From the NCBI RefSeq assembly GCF_014636475.1, contig NZ_BMEL01000004.1, positions 372,001 to 436,000 on the forward strand: a stretch of 64,000 nt of DNA. The letters run 5' to 3'. The position numbers and the translations under genes were made by a program. Positions 8,911 through 15,890 of the stretch are shown here, piece after piece; positions within the stretch are counted from its first letter, which is position 1, and each line of letters starts with the position of its first letter. This DNA comes from Halobacillus andaensis (GTDB lineage Bacteria > Bacillota > Bacilli > Bacillales > Halobacillaceae). The notes beneath the pieces were generated by a model, which saw only the letters and a list, made by a program, of their open reading frames with translations, searched no databases and was not told where the DNA came from.

Positions 8911-8938
8911 TTGATTTCGTTCGTATTGCCGATATAAT
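8911..8938 (+). promoter_or_regulatory. Promoter upstream of yvyF
   Basis: TTGATT (8911-8916), a 16-bp spacer and a perfect TATAAT (8933-8938) form a sigma-A type promoter. The -10 overlaps GCCGATAT (8928-8935), the consensus sigma-D -10 element, but no TAAA lies 15 bases upstream, so sigma-D use is doubtful. Confidence 0.6.
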
Positions 8939-8968
8939 AGAAAAAGAGTAGTAATGGAGGATTTCATG

Positions 8969-9391
8969 ATGGCTGAATTAGCGAATTGTCCGAGGTGCAA
9001 TGCTTTATTTATGAGGGGGCCAGCGACGGTTTGTCGGGATTGTGTGAAGCAGGAGGAAAAAGAGTTTCAAACGGTATATGCGTTTGTGAGACAGAAGAAA
9101 AATCGAACGGCGACGGTTCTTGAGATTGTTCGGGAGACGGGCGTGGAAGAATATAAGATTCGTGATTTTGTAAAGGCGAAGCGGCTGCACCCTGCACAGT
9201 TTCCTGCGCTAGCGTATAGCTGTGAAAAATGTGGGGCGGATATCCAGGAGGGACGCTTATGTGAAAGCTGTGCTCGAGAGATTCATCAGGGAGTTCGTGA
9301 GCAGGAAGAGCTTAAGAGCGTAACGGAGAGAAATAAGAAAGAAGACGCAGGACCTGTGACTTATTATTCTGTTAAGGGTAAAGAACGCTAA
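8969..9391 (+). CDS. yvyF: YvyF, flagellar-operon zinc-ribbon protein
   Basis: A conserved small protein of the comF-flgM region (TIGR03826-like). It carries three cysteine pairs (CPRC plus CRDC near the N-terminus, CEKC and CESC in the middle) and a helix-turn-helix-like stretch (TATVLEIVRETGVEEYKIRDFVKAKRL lies in this part). Its role is not established. An effect on flagellar regulation is inferred from position only. GGAGG at 8956-8960 is spaced 8 bases from the ATG at 8969. The ATGs at 8954 and 8966 lie too close to it. The stop codon overlaps the -35 element of the flgM promoter. Confidence 0.85.
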   Translation: MAELANCPRCNALFMRGPATVCRDCVKQEEKEFQTVYAFVRQKKNRTATVLEIVRETGVEEYKIRDFVKAKRLHPAQFPALAYSCEKCGADIQEGRLCESCAREIHQGVREQEELKSVTERNKKEDAGPVTYYSVKGKER

Positions 9392-9415
9392 AAGATTAAC
9401 GAAATTAACCGATAT
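9389..9415 (+). promoter_or_regulatory. Sigma-D promoter of flgM
   Basis: TAAA (9389-9392), a 15-bp spacer and ACCGATAT (9408-9415) match the flagellar sigma-D consensus TAAA-N15-GCCGATAT at all but one position. Confidence 0.82.
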
Positions 9416-9454
9416 ATAAAGTAAAGGTAGACAGTGTAGAAAGAGGTGATGGCT

Positions 9455-9730
9455 GTGAAAATTCATGGACCGAATCATACGAATTTTAATCCATATCAAA
9501 AGCAAATCAATCAACAGAATGGTTTGAAAAATAGTTCTAAGCAGCAGCAGGATAAGGTGGAGATTTCCGATCAAGGAAAAGCGCTTCAAGATGCTGGTAA
9601 GACGAGTGAGGAACGCCAAAAGTATATTGATGAGATTAAAGCTCAAGTGGATGATGGAAGCTATAAGGTAGATTCTAAGCAGGCGGCGAAAAATCTAGTC
9701 GATTTCTTTACGGATGATAGAGGAGAATGA
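9455..9730 (+). CDS. flgM: FlgM, anti-sigma-D factor
   Basis: FlgM binds sigma-D and keeps late flagellar genes off until the hook-basal body is complete. The protein of about 91 residues has the expected polar, disordered N-terminus and a C-terminal sigma-binding region (VEISDQGKALQ, ERQKYIDEIKAQVDDGSYKVDSK). I chose the GTG at 9455, giving MKIHGPN as in B. subtilis (MKINQFG), because AGAGGTGAT sits at the proper distance. Upstream GTG (9446) and ATG (9449) overlap that RBS. The stop overlaps the flgN start. A sigma-D promoter lies about 40 bases upstream, giving the usual autoregulation. Confidence 0.92.
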   Translation: MKIHGPNHTNFNPYQKQINQQNGLKNSSKQQQDKVEISDQGKALQDAGKTSEERQKYIDEIKAQVDDGSYKVDSKQAAKNLVDFFTDDRGE

Positions 9731-10221
9731 GTGTGGCGATCAGACAAATTATTGACTACTTGGAGAGATTGAAGCAGTTGCATGAAAGTCTTCTGACGTT
9801 ATCGAAAAACAAGACTGAGGCTTTGAAGAAAAATAATATCGACTCCCTTCGTGATTGCTTAAATCAGGAGCGCAAGCATGTGTCGGCTATTGAAGCATTG
9901 GAGAAGAAGCGGATTAAGGCTGTCAGCGAGTGGGCGGCGAGGGAACCTGATTTTAATGGTGAACATCCGACGGTGTCTGAAATCATTGAATGGGTGGCCT
10001 GGTCTGATCGAAAGCAGCTTGAGAGTGTATATGAATCTTTTATTCTAGTGCTAGCTGAATTAAAGCAGCAGGAAGTGTTGAACGGGGACTTAACGAGGCA
10101 GTCGCTGCAGTTTGTGAACATGTCGTTGGATTTATTGCAGCCATCGCTGGAAAACGTAAACTATGGGGGCTCTTTGCAGACAAGTGGACCCAAGCGTTCC
10201 GTATTTGATTCACATGCTTAA
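9727..10221 (+). CDS. flgN: FlgN, export chaperone for FlgK and FlgL
   Basis: FlgN (YvyG) is a cytoplasmic chaperone that holds the hook-filament junction proteins before export. The 164-residue protein is largely helical with amphipathic N-terminal helices (IDYLERLKQLHESLLTLSKNKTEALKKN) and a conserved acidic/Leu helix (FVNMSLDLLQP) near the C-terminus. Sequence identity of this family is low, so position between flgM and flgK is a main support. ATG at 9727 overlaps the flgM TGA. Confidence 0.87.
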   Translation: MSVAIRQIIDYLERLKQLHESLLTLSKNKTEALKKNNIDSLRDCLNQERKHVSAIEALEKKRIKAVSEWAAREPDFNGEHPTVSEIIEWVAWSDRKQLESVYESFILVLAELKQQEVLNGDLTRQSLQFVNMSLDLLQPSLENVNYGGSLQTSGPKRSVFDSHA

Positions 10222-10239
10222 GGAAAGAGGGGGAGTACG

Positions 10240-11778
10240 ATGGGTTCAACTTTTGGAGGATTAGAAATTGCAAAGAGCGGTCTGTTTGCTCAACAATCGG
10301 CGCTGAAAACAACGGGTCATAATATTTCAAATGCAAATACAGAAGGCTACACAAGGCAGCGCGTCAATTTTGAACAAGCCGGTCCTTATCCGCCATCCTC
10401 CCGCAATCGACCGGAGATTCCAGGGCAGATTGGCGGAGGCGTTACGGCAGGAGCGATTGAGCGGATCCGTGAAGGCTACTTAGACGACCAATATCGAGCG
10501 GAGAATAACAAAACAGGTTATTATGATTCAAGGTCAGATGCTTTAGGACGTCTTGAAGATATTATGAATGAGCCTTCGGAGGATGGCTTATCAAAAACGA
10601 TGGACCGCTTCTGGGAGTCGCTTCAAGATTTATCGGTAGATCCTGAAGATTCAGGAGCCCGATCGGTGGTAAGGCAGCGTGGACAGGCTGTTGCGGAGAC
10701 GTTTAATTATTTGTCCAATAAGTTACAAAGTGTGCAGGGAGATCTTGCCAAGGAAGTTGATGTCACAACGAAGGATATTAACTCTATGGCTACGCAAATA
10801 AATAGTTTGAATGAGCAGATAGCCGAGGTCGAGCCTCATGGGCAGGTGCCGAACGATTTATATGATGCCCGTGACAATTTAATGGATAAGCTGTCTGAGC
10901 AGGTAAACATTGAAGTTTCTTATGAAGACCCGCCTTCCTCTGCTGATGCGATGGCGACGGGGAAAGCAAATATTTCGTTAGTTAATGAAAATGGAAATGC
11001 GATGGAGCCGCGGCTTGTTGATGGTTCAACGAATTCAACGAATGAGCTGCAGGTGAATTATAATGATGACTCTCTGGCTGAAAGTGTGAGCTTAGGCGAT
11101 GAGGAATTTACAATGTCAGCATTCTCTTCAAGCGGGAAGTTAAAAGGACTTCTTGATTCCGGTGGCTTTGTGAATGGAAATGGCAATCCGGATGGAACGT
11201 TTGAAAATATGCTTGCTGATTTAGATAAAATGGCTACTGGCTTTGCTGAAGCTTTTAACGAGTTACATAGGAGCGGCCAGTCATTGAACAGTATGGCAGA
11301 CGGCGATGACGTGCCAGCTTTCTTTATGGTCGAAGGAGATGCCAATGAAGATGGTGTTGTTGAAGGACTTGCTGGTTCAATTGACCTTATTGATGAAATT
11401 AAAGAGGATTCAGATCATATTGCAGCCGCCAAAGATCCTTATGCAGGAGACGGAGATAATGCAAGTGAGTTGGCAGGCGTACAATATCAGGCGAACGATT
11501 TACTAGGTGAGGAAACGTCACTCGATGATTACTACGAATCGTTAGTCGGCTCAATGGCTGTTGAAGCACAGGAAGCGAATCGTATGAAGGGGAATGCAGA
11601 GACGCTGAAGGATTCTGCTCAAAAACAGCGAGATTCTGTCAGTGCTGTTTCATTGGATGAGGAAATGACAAATATGATTAAGTTTCAACATGCTTACAAC
11701 GCGTCCGCTCGAAATATTACGGTGGTGGACGAAATGCTTGATCGCATTATTAATCAAATGGGTGTAGTCGGAAGGTAG
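10240..11778 (+). CDS. flgK: FlgK, hook-associated protein 1
   Basis: FlgK forms the first junction ring between hook and filament. The 512-residue protein begins with the flagellar rod/hook motif (GLEIAKSGLFAQQSALKTTG then HNISNANTEGYTRQRV) and ends with the helical D0 segment (EEMTNMIKFQHAYNASARNI and VVDEMLDRIINQMG). The central part is strongly acidic, as in halophile surface proteins. RBS AGAGGGGGA. flgL follows after 11 bases. Confidence 0.96.
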   Translation: MGSTFGGLEIAKSGLFAQQSALKTTGHNISNANTEGYTRQRVNFEQAGPYPPSSRNRPEIPGQIGGGVTAGAIERIREGYLDDQYRAENNKTGYYDSRSDALGRLEDIMNEPSEDGLSKTMDRFWESLQDLSVDPEDSGARSVVRQRGQAVAETFNYLSNKLQSVQGDLAKEVDVTTKDINSMATQINSLNEQIAEVEPHGQVPNDLYDARDNLMDKLSEQVNIEVSYEDPPSSADAMATGKANISLVNENGNAMEPRLVDGSTNSTNELQVNYNDDSLAESVSLGDEEFTMSAFSSSGKLKGLLDSGGFVNGNGNPDGTFENMLADLDKMATGFAEAFNELHRSGQSLNSMADGDDVPAFFMVEGDANEDGVVEGLAGSIDLIDEIKEDSDHIAAAKDPYAGDGDNASELAGVQYQANDLLGEETSLDDYYESLVGSMAVEAQEANRMKGNAETLKDSAQKQRDSVSAVSLDEEMTNMIKFQHAYNASARNITVVDEMLDRIINQMGVVGR

Positions 11779-11789
11779 GTGAGTGAGTT

Positions 11790-12665
11790 ATGCGCGTAAC
11801 ACAAGGAATGCTTTCAAATAACATGCTTCGGAACTTAAGCAACAGCTACGGGGAAATGGGGAAGTTTCAGGAGCAGCTGTCTACGGGTAAAAAGATCAGC
11901 AAGCCGTCTCAGGATCCAGTTGTTGCGATGAAGGGGATGAATTATCGTTCCCAGGTCGGTCAAGTTGAGCAGTTTCAGCGTAACATTGGTGAAGTTCATA
12001 ACTGGATGGATAACAGTGATTCGGCTTTAGATGAAGGCACACAGGCGATTCAGCGGATTCGTGAGCTGAATGTTCAGGCGAGTAACGGTACATATAGTGA
12101 CAATGAACGGGCTGATGTAGCAAAAGAAGTGCGGCAGTTGAAGGAGCACTTAGGTGAAATTGCCAATACCGAGGTCAATGGAAAGTACATTTTCAACGGA
12201 GAAAATACGACCGAAAAACCTGTGAATATGGATGACTTTACGATTAATTCGAATGATTCTCCTGTGGAGCTGGAAGTCTCCTCTGGAGTCAAGCTGCAGG
12301 CAAATGTAACGCCGAGTGCTGTATTTAATGAGGATTTGTTTTCCGATATCGAAAAGTTTGCTTCTGATCTGGAAAATGGAGCAGGTGAAGACGAGCTGGG
12401 AAGCAGCCTCAGTCAATTTGATGATCACGTTAATAGCTTTGTCGGTGAGCGAGCGGACTTAGGTGCACGAATGAACCGCGTCGAGCTGATTGAAGATCGG
12501 TTAGGTTCTCAAGAAGAAAGTGCAAAACGTATGATGTCGGATAACGAAGATGCTGAAATTGAAAAAGTCATCACTGATTTAAAAACGCAGGAAAGCGTCC
12601 ACCGAGCAGCAATGGGAGTTGGAGCACGTGTGATGCAGCCATCCTTAATGGACTTTCTGAAGTAA
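11790..12665 (+). CDS. flgL: FlgL, hook-associated protein 3
   Basis: FlgL forms the second junction ring. The 291-residue protein has the flagellin-like N-terminus (MRVTQGMLSNNMLRNL, EQLSTGKKISKPSQDP) and helical C-terminus (EKVITDLKTQESVHRAAM), with a short acidic middle. It is the last gene before a hairpin terminator. Confidence 0.95.
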   Translation: MRVTQGMLSNNMLRNLSNSYGEMGKFQEQLSTGKKISKPSQDPVVAMKGMNYRSQVGQVEQFQRNIGEVHNWMDNSDSALDEGTQAIQRIRELNVQASNGTYSDNERADVAKEVRQLKEHLGEIANTEVNGKYIFNGENTTEKPVNMDDFTINSNDSPVELEVSSGVKLQANVTPSAVFNEDLFSDIEKFASDLENGAGEDELGSSLSQFDDHVNSFVGERADLGARMNRVELIEDRLGSQEESAKRMMSDNEDAEIEKVITDLKTQESVHRAAMGVGARVMQPSLMDFLK

Positions 12666-12680
12666 TAAAGTGAACAGGGG

Positions 12681-12704
12681 AATCCAGTGCAAGCTGGATT
12701 TTTT
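12681..12704 (+). terminator. Hairpin terminator between flgL and yviE
   Basis: AATCCAG pairs with CTGGATT around a 6-base loop and runs into TTTT. The 7-bp stem is short, so partial read-through into yviE-fliW-csrA is likely. Confidence 0.65.
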
Positions 12705-12724
12705 CCTTTTAGGGGGTTTTTCTA

Positions 12725-13276
12725 ATGAAGGTACCTCAACTACACATTCAATCGACGCCGGCCAGGCTCGGGTTAACTATTAACAAAGGTCAGCAAACAA
12801 TCCACCAGCCTCAAGCAGAACAGTCGATTCAGCAGCCGCAGGCAGAGATGACGATTAACCAGCGGCCCGGCCAGCTGACGATTGATCAAACGAAGGCATG
12901 GCACAATATTAATTTAAAAAGTAGTGCTGTTCGGACAAAAGAAACGGCTCAAGTCGGAGAACAGAAGTGGATGGAAGGTTTGGCACGAGTAGCGTCGGAA
13001 GGAGATGAGCTGATGCGGATTGAAAATGGCGGCAATCCAATAGCAGTTCAAGCTGAACGGAATGCAGGTTTTGACTTTGACATTCAGCCTGGAGGACGCC
13101 CGAGCTACGATCTTGTTGATCTTTCCTATCAGCCTGGGGAAGCTGACATCTCAGTAGAGCCACAGCAGCCTATGATTCATACAGTAAGGCAGGAGCCTGA
13201 AACTTCTTTTACACCTGGAAGTGTAAGCAGCTATATGGAGCAATATCCTGACTTGAAAATTGATTGGAAAGTGTAA
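12725..13276 (+). CDS. yviE: YviE, DUF6470 flagellar-locus protein
   Basis: A 183-residue cytoplasmic protein of unknown function, conserved between flgL and fliW. The N-terminal 60 residues hold near-repeats of a TI-x-QPQAE unit (QTIHQPQAE, QSIQQPQAE, MTINQRPGQ, LTIDQTKA). The remainder is mixed, ending in an aromatic SSYMEQYPDLKIDWKV tail. RBS AGGGGG lies 9 bases upstream. Its constant place beside fliW and csrA suggests a link to flagellar assembly or its regulation, which is inference. Confidence 0.85.
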   Translation: MKVPQLHIQSTPARLGLTINKGQQTIHQPQAEQSIQQPQAEMTINQRPGQLTIDQTKAWHNINLKSSAVRTKETAQVGEQKWMEGLARVASEGDELMRIENGGNPIAVQAERNAGFDFDIQPGGRPSYDLVDLSYQPGEADISVEPQQPMIHTVRQEPETSFTPGSVSSYMEQYPDLKIDWKV

Positions 13277-13291
13277 TGAAAGGAGCTAGTA

Positions 13292-13744
13292 ATGAACATA
13301 CATACGAAATATTTTGGTGTGATTGATGTGAATGAAGAGGATTTTTTACACTTTGAGCAGGGCCTGCCAGGGTTTGAAAACTATCATTCTTTTGTGTTTT
13401 TACCGGTTGATGAAGACGGTATTTATCTAGCATTGCAGTCGGTCGATGAAGCGGCAGTGGCTTTAATTGTAACGAATCCTTACCTTTTTTATAAAGACTA
13501 TGCATTTGATTTAGATAAGAAATCACTTTCTGATGTAGAAATTAACAAGCTTGAAGAAGTCGCTGTTTATAGTGTAATTACGTTAAAAGAACCATTTGCG
13601 AACTCAACGCTTAATTTACAGGCGCCGATTGTAGTAAATGTTGAGAAGAAACTAGGAAAGCAAGTGATTTTACACGATACAGACTACCAAACGAAGCATC
13701 CTCTATTGCAAGCGCAAGGCGGTGAAGTTAATGCTCGTCCTTAA
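13292..13744 (+). CDS. fliW: FliW, flagellar assembly factor and CsrA antagonist
   Basis: FliW binds either flagellin or CsrA. When flagellin is secreted, FliW is freed to bind CsrA and relieve repression of hag translation. The 150-residue protein shows [35 protein letters not shown] and NLQAPIVVN, all typical of FliW. It overlaps csrA by 14 bases, and hag with CsrA-type hairpins in its leader is the next gene, so the complete switch is present. RBS AAAGGAG. Confidence 0.96.
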   Translation: MNIHTKYFGVIDVNEEDFLHFEQGLPGFENYHSFVFLPVDEDGIYLALQSVDEAAVALIVTNPYLFYKDYAFDLDKKSLSDVEINKLEEVAVYSVITLKEPFANSTLNLQAPIVVNVEKKLGKQVILHDTDYQTKHPLLQAQGGEVNARP

Positions 13745-13958
13745 CCGCAAGTCTGGAGAATCTGTACGGATCGGCGATGAAATTTCAGTGAAAGTTGTTT
13801 CTGTAGAAGGCGGACAAGTGAAGCTCGGAATTGAAGCACCAAAGCATGTGGATATTCATCGGCAGGAAGTGTATGTATCAATTAAAGAAGAAAATGCGGA
13901 AGCAGCAGTTTTTAACGAAAATATACTGGATATGCTAAAAAATACAAAAAACAATTAA
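13731..13958 (+). CDS. csrA: CsrA, translational repressor of flagellin
   Basis: CsrA dimers bind GGA-containing hairpins in mRNA leaders. The 75-residue protein starts [20 protein letters not shown], the canonical first strand, and contains [19 protein letters not shown], including the RNA-binding Arg. I chose the ATG at 13731 over the GTG at 13722 because CsrA proteins begin MLVL and AAGGCGGTGA precedes it. It overlaps the end of fliW. The C-terminal tail extends past the core, as in Gram-positive CsrA. Confidence 0.96.
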   Translation: MLVLNRKSGESVRIGDEISVKVVSVEGGQVKLGIEAPKHVDIHRQEVYVSIKEENAEAAVFNENILDMLKNTKNN

Positions 13959-13982
13959 ACTATCATCCTAGTCGGTCGATAT
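13956..13982 (+). promoter_or_regulatory. Sigma-D promoter of hag
   Basis: TAAA (13956-13959), a 15-bp spacer and GTCGATAT (13975-13982) match the sigma-D consensus with one mismatch. It overlaps the csrA stop codon, leaving a leader of roughly 95 bases. Confidence 0.8.
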
Positions 13983-14035
13983 AAGTAATGTAACGCATTA
14001 CAAAAGTCGGCCGGCTATTGTTTTGTACTTAAGAA

Positions 14036-14077
14036 TTTCACAAGGACGTGAAATGACTTACACATTCAAGGAGGAAT
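14036..14077 (+). promoter_or_regulatory. Two CsrA-type hairpins in the hag leader
   Basis: Upstream site: TTTCAC and GTGAAA form a perfect 6-bp stem around the hexaloop AAGGAC (14036-14053). Second site: ATTC and GAAT flank AAGGAG (14064-14077), which is the Shine-Dalgarno sequence itself. This reproduces the two-site architecture known for B. subtilis hag, where CsrA bound to both sites blocks ribosome binding. Confidence 0.85.
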
Positions 14078-14084
14078 TTAAAAA

Positions 14085-15344
14085 ATGAGAATTAATCACA
14101 ACATTGCGGCGTTAAACACACACCGTCAAATGGGCGAAGCAAACAAAGGGCAACAGAACTCTATGGAGAAGCTTTCATCAGGTCTTCGTATTAACAAAGC
14201 CGGAGACGATGCTGCGGGTCTTGCAATCTCTGAAAAAATGCGCGGTCAGATTCGTGGGCTAGATCAAGCATCTCGTAACTCGCAGGATGGTATTTCTATG
14301 ATTCAGACGGCTGAAGGGGCTTTAAATGAAAGTCACGATATCCTACAGCGTATGCGTGAACTAGCGACTCAATCTGCGAACGATACGAATACTGATGCTG
14401 ATCGTCAAGAAATTCAAAAGGAAGTAGATCAATTATCCGAAGAATTGTCTCGTATTGGTGACAACACCGAATTCAATACACAAAATCTTTTAGACGGCAG
14501 TTTCGAAGGGACCTTCCAAATCGGTGCCAATGAAGGCCAAAACCTTTCTCTAGAAGTAAACGATATGCGCGGTTTCGAACTGGGAATGGCTGGAGATGCT
14601 GAGTTTGAATTAGAAGGCACATATGCAGCTGGTAGTGGGTCTGAAACCATTGTTGACGGTGAATACACGGTTCAAGAAAATGAAGACGGCGAGCATGATT
14701 TGATCAATAGTGATGGCGAAGTAGCCGCCACTAGTACTGATGGTGGTGAAACATTTACCGGAGATGATTCTGAAACATTAACATTTACAGATGGTGTTAC
14801 ATCAGGATCAGTATCAGTCGATACATCTGGTACCTCCACGGGAACGGCATCGGTTGCTAACGATGGGTTGGAAGCTGGCACCTATGAAATTGATAAGTCA
14901 AACGGTGTGTTAATGGACTCGAATGGAAACACGATCGCTAAAGACGATGGGAATGGCGTTTATTCCAATGATGGAGGGGACGTGCTTGATATCAGCGGTT
15001 CATATGCAGACTTAGCTGATGGAGACACAGTTGAAATCGGAGGTACTGACGTCTCATCTCAAGAAGCGGCTGATTCTTCAATTACAAATATTAATAATGC
15101 GATCGAATCTGTATCAGCCGAGCGTTCTAAACTGGGTGCTTTACAAAACCGTTTAGATCACACAATCAACAACCTTGGCACATCTTCTGAAAACCTAACA
15201 GCTGCGGAATCACGAATTCGCGATGTCGACATGGCTGAAGAAATGATGAGTCAAACGAAGAATTCAATTCTTGGACAAGCGTCTCAAGCGATGTTGGCTC
15301 AAGCCAATCAACAACCACAAGGAGTTCTACAACTTCTACAATAA
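14085..15344 (+). CDS. hag: Flagellin with enlarged acidic variable domain
   Basis: This is the filament protein. The 419-residue protein has complete D0/D1 ends: MRINHNIAALNTHRQMGEAN, KLSSGLRINKAGDDAAGLAI and RMRELATQSANDTNT at the N-terminus, and SKLGALQNRLDHTINNL, RIRDVDMAEEMM and QANQQPQGVLQLLQ at the C-terminus. Residues about 165-335 are an inserted D2/D3-like domain rich in Asp, Glu, Gly, Ser and Thr. B. subtilis Hag is 304 residues, so this surface-exposed domain is over 100 residues larger. Regulation is by a sigma-D promoter and the CsrA hairpins. RBS AAGGAGG. Confidence 0.97.
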   Translation: MRINHNIAALNTHRQMGEANKGQQNSMEKLSSGLRINKAGDDAAGLAISEKMRGQIRGLDQASRNSQDGISMIQTAEGALNESHDILQRMRELATQSANDTNTDADRQEIQKEVDQLSEELSRIGDNTEFNTQNLLDGSFEGTFQIGANEGQNLSLEVNDMRGFELGMAGDAEFELEGTYAAGSGSETIVDGEYTVQENEDGEHDLINSDGEVAATSTDGGETFTGDDSETLTFTDGVTSGSVSVDTSGTSTGTASVANDGLEAGTYEIDKSNGVLMDSNGNTIAKDDGNGVYSNDGGDVLDISGSYADLADGDTVEIGGTDVSSQEAADSSITNINNAIESVSAERSKLGALQNRLDHTINNLGTSSENLTAAESRIRDVDMAEEMMSQTKNSILGQASQAMLAQANQQPQGVLQLLQ

Positions 15345-15349
15345 GTACA

Positions 15350-15389
15350 AAAACCAAAGGATGGCACTAAGTGTCATCCTTTGGTTTTT
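15350..15389 (+). terminator. Strong terminator after hag
   Basis: A 17-bp stem with one G-T pair (AAAACCAAAGGATGGCA with TGTCATCCTTTGGTTTT) is followed by TA. Confidence 0.9.
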
Positions 15390-15446
15390 AATTAATATTC
15401 CCTCTTTTTAAATCCCACGTTTTATCCTGCTAATTTTATAAATTCC

Positions 15447-15473
15447 TCAACATTTAATAATAAAAACCGATAT
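15447..15473 (+). promoter_or_regulatory. Sigma-D-type promoter of flaG-fliD-fliS-fliT
   Basis: TCAA (15447-15450), a 15-bp spacer and ACCGATAT (15466-15473). The -10 is the same as at flgM and the -35 has one mismatch to TAAA. Confidence 0.65.
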
Positions 15474-15509
15474 AAAAAGAAAACCGAATAGTATGGGGAG
15501 TTGTTGAAG

Positions 15510-15878
15510 GTGGATGTCAAGAAGAGCATGGCCCAATCACAGCTTCTGCAGAGAAATACTACACAACTTAATGATATCGCAGCCGTTCAGGAGAATTTGA
15601 AAGAATTACAGAGAGAGACAAATAAGGCGAAACCTCATCTTGGAGGGGCACCGGATAAATTACATGCAACTGAAATCATAGATAAAATGAATGCACTGCT
15701 GGACTATGAACCTACTTCGCTGCGTTTTCAGCTTCATGATAAGCTTGATAAATATTACGTGACGGTCGTAGATATGAAAACAAACGAGGTAGTAAAAGAG
15801 ATTCCGCCGAAGAAAATGCTGGATTACTATGGAGCGATGGCTGAATTTCTTGGCTTTATTGTCGATGACAAAATATAA
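15510..15878 (+). CDS. flaG: FlaG family protein
   Basis: FlaG (YvyC) affects filament length and lies upstream of fliD in many bacteria. The C-terminal half carries the family core LRFQLHDKLDKYYVTVVDMKTNEV followed by KEIPPKKMLDYYGAMAEFLG. The N-terminal half is polar and helical. The start is uncertain: GGGGAG at 15495-15500 is well spaced for GTG 15510, giving 122 residues, whereas TTG at 15501 or 15504 would sit too close. fliD follows 12 bases after the stop. Confidence 0.88.
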   Translation: MDVKKSMAQSQLLQRNTTQLNDIAAVQENLKELQRETNKAKPHLGGAPDKLHATEIIDKMNALLDYEPTSLRFQLHDKLDKYYVTVVDMKTNEVVKEIPPKKMLDYYGAMAEFLGFIVDDKI

Positions 15879-15890
15879 GAGGTGATCGGA

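Noticed and set aside
9257-9646. Minus-strand frame of about 129 codons across yvyF and flgM
   Set aside because: It is antisense to two well-supported genes and their sigma-D promoter.
10040-10354. Minus-strand frame across flgN and flgK
   Set aside because: It is antisense to flgN-flgK with no RBS or family match.
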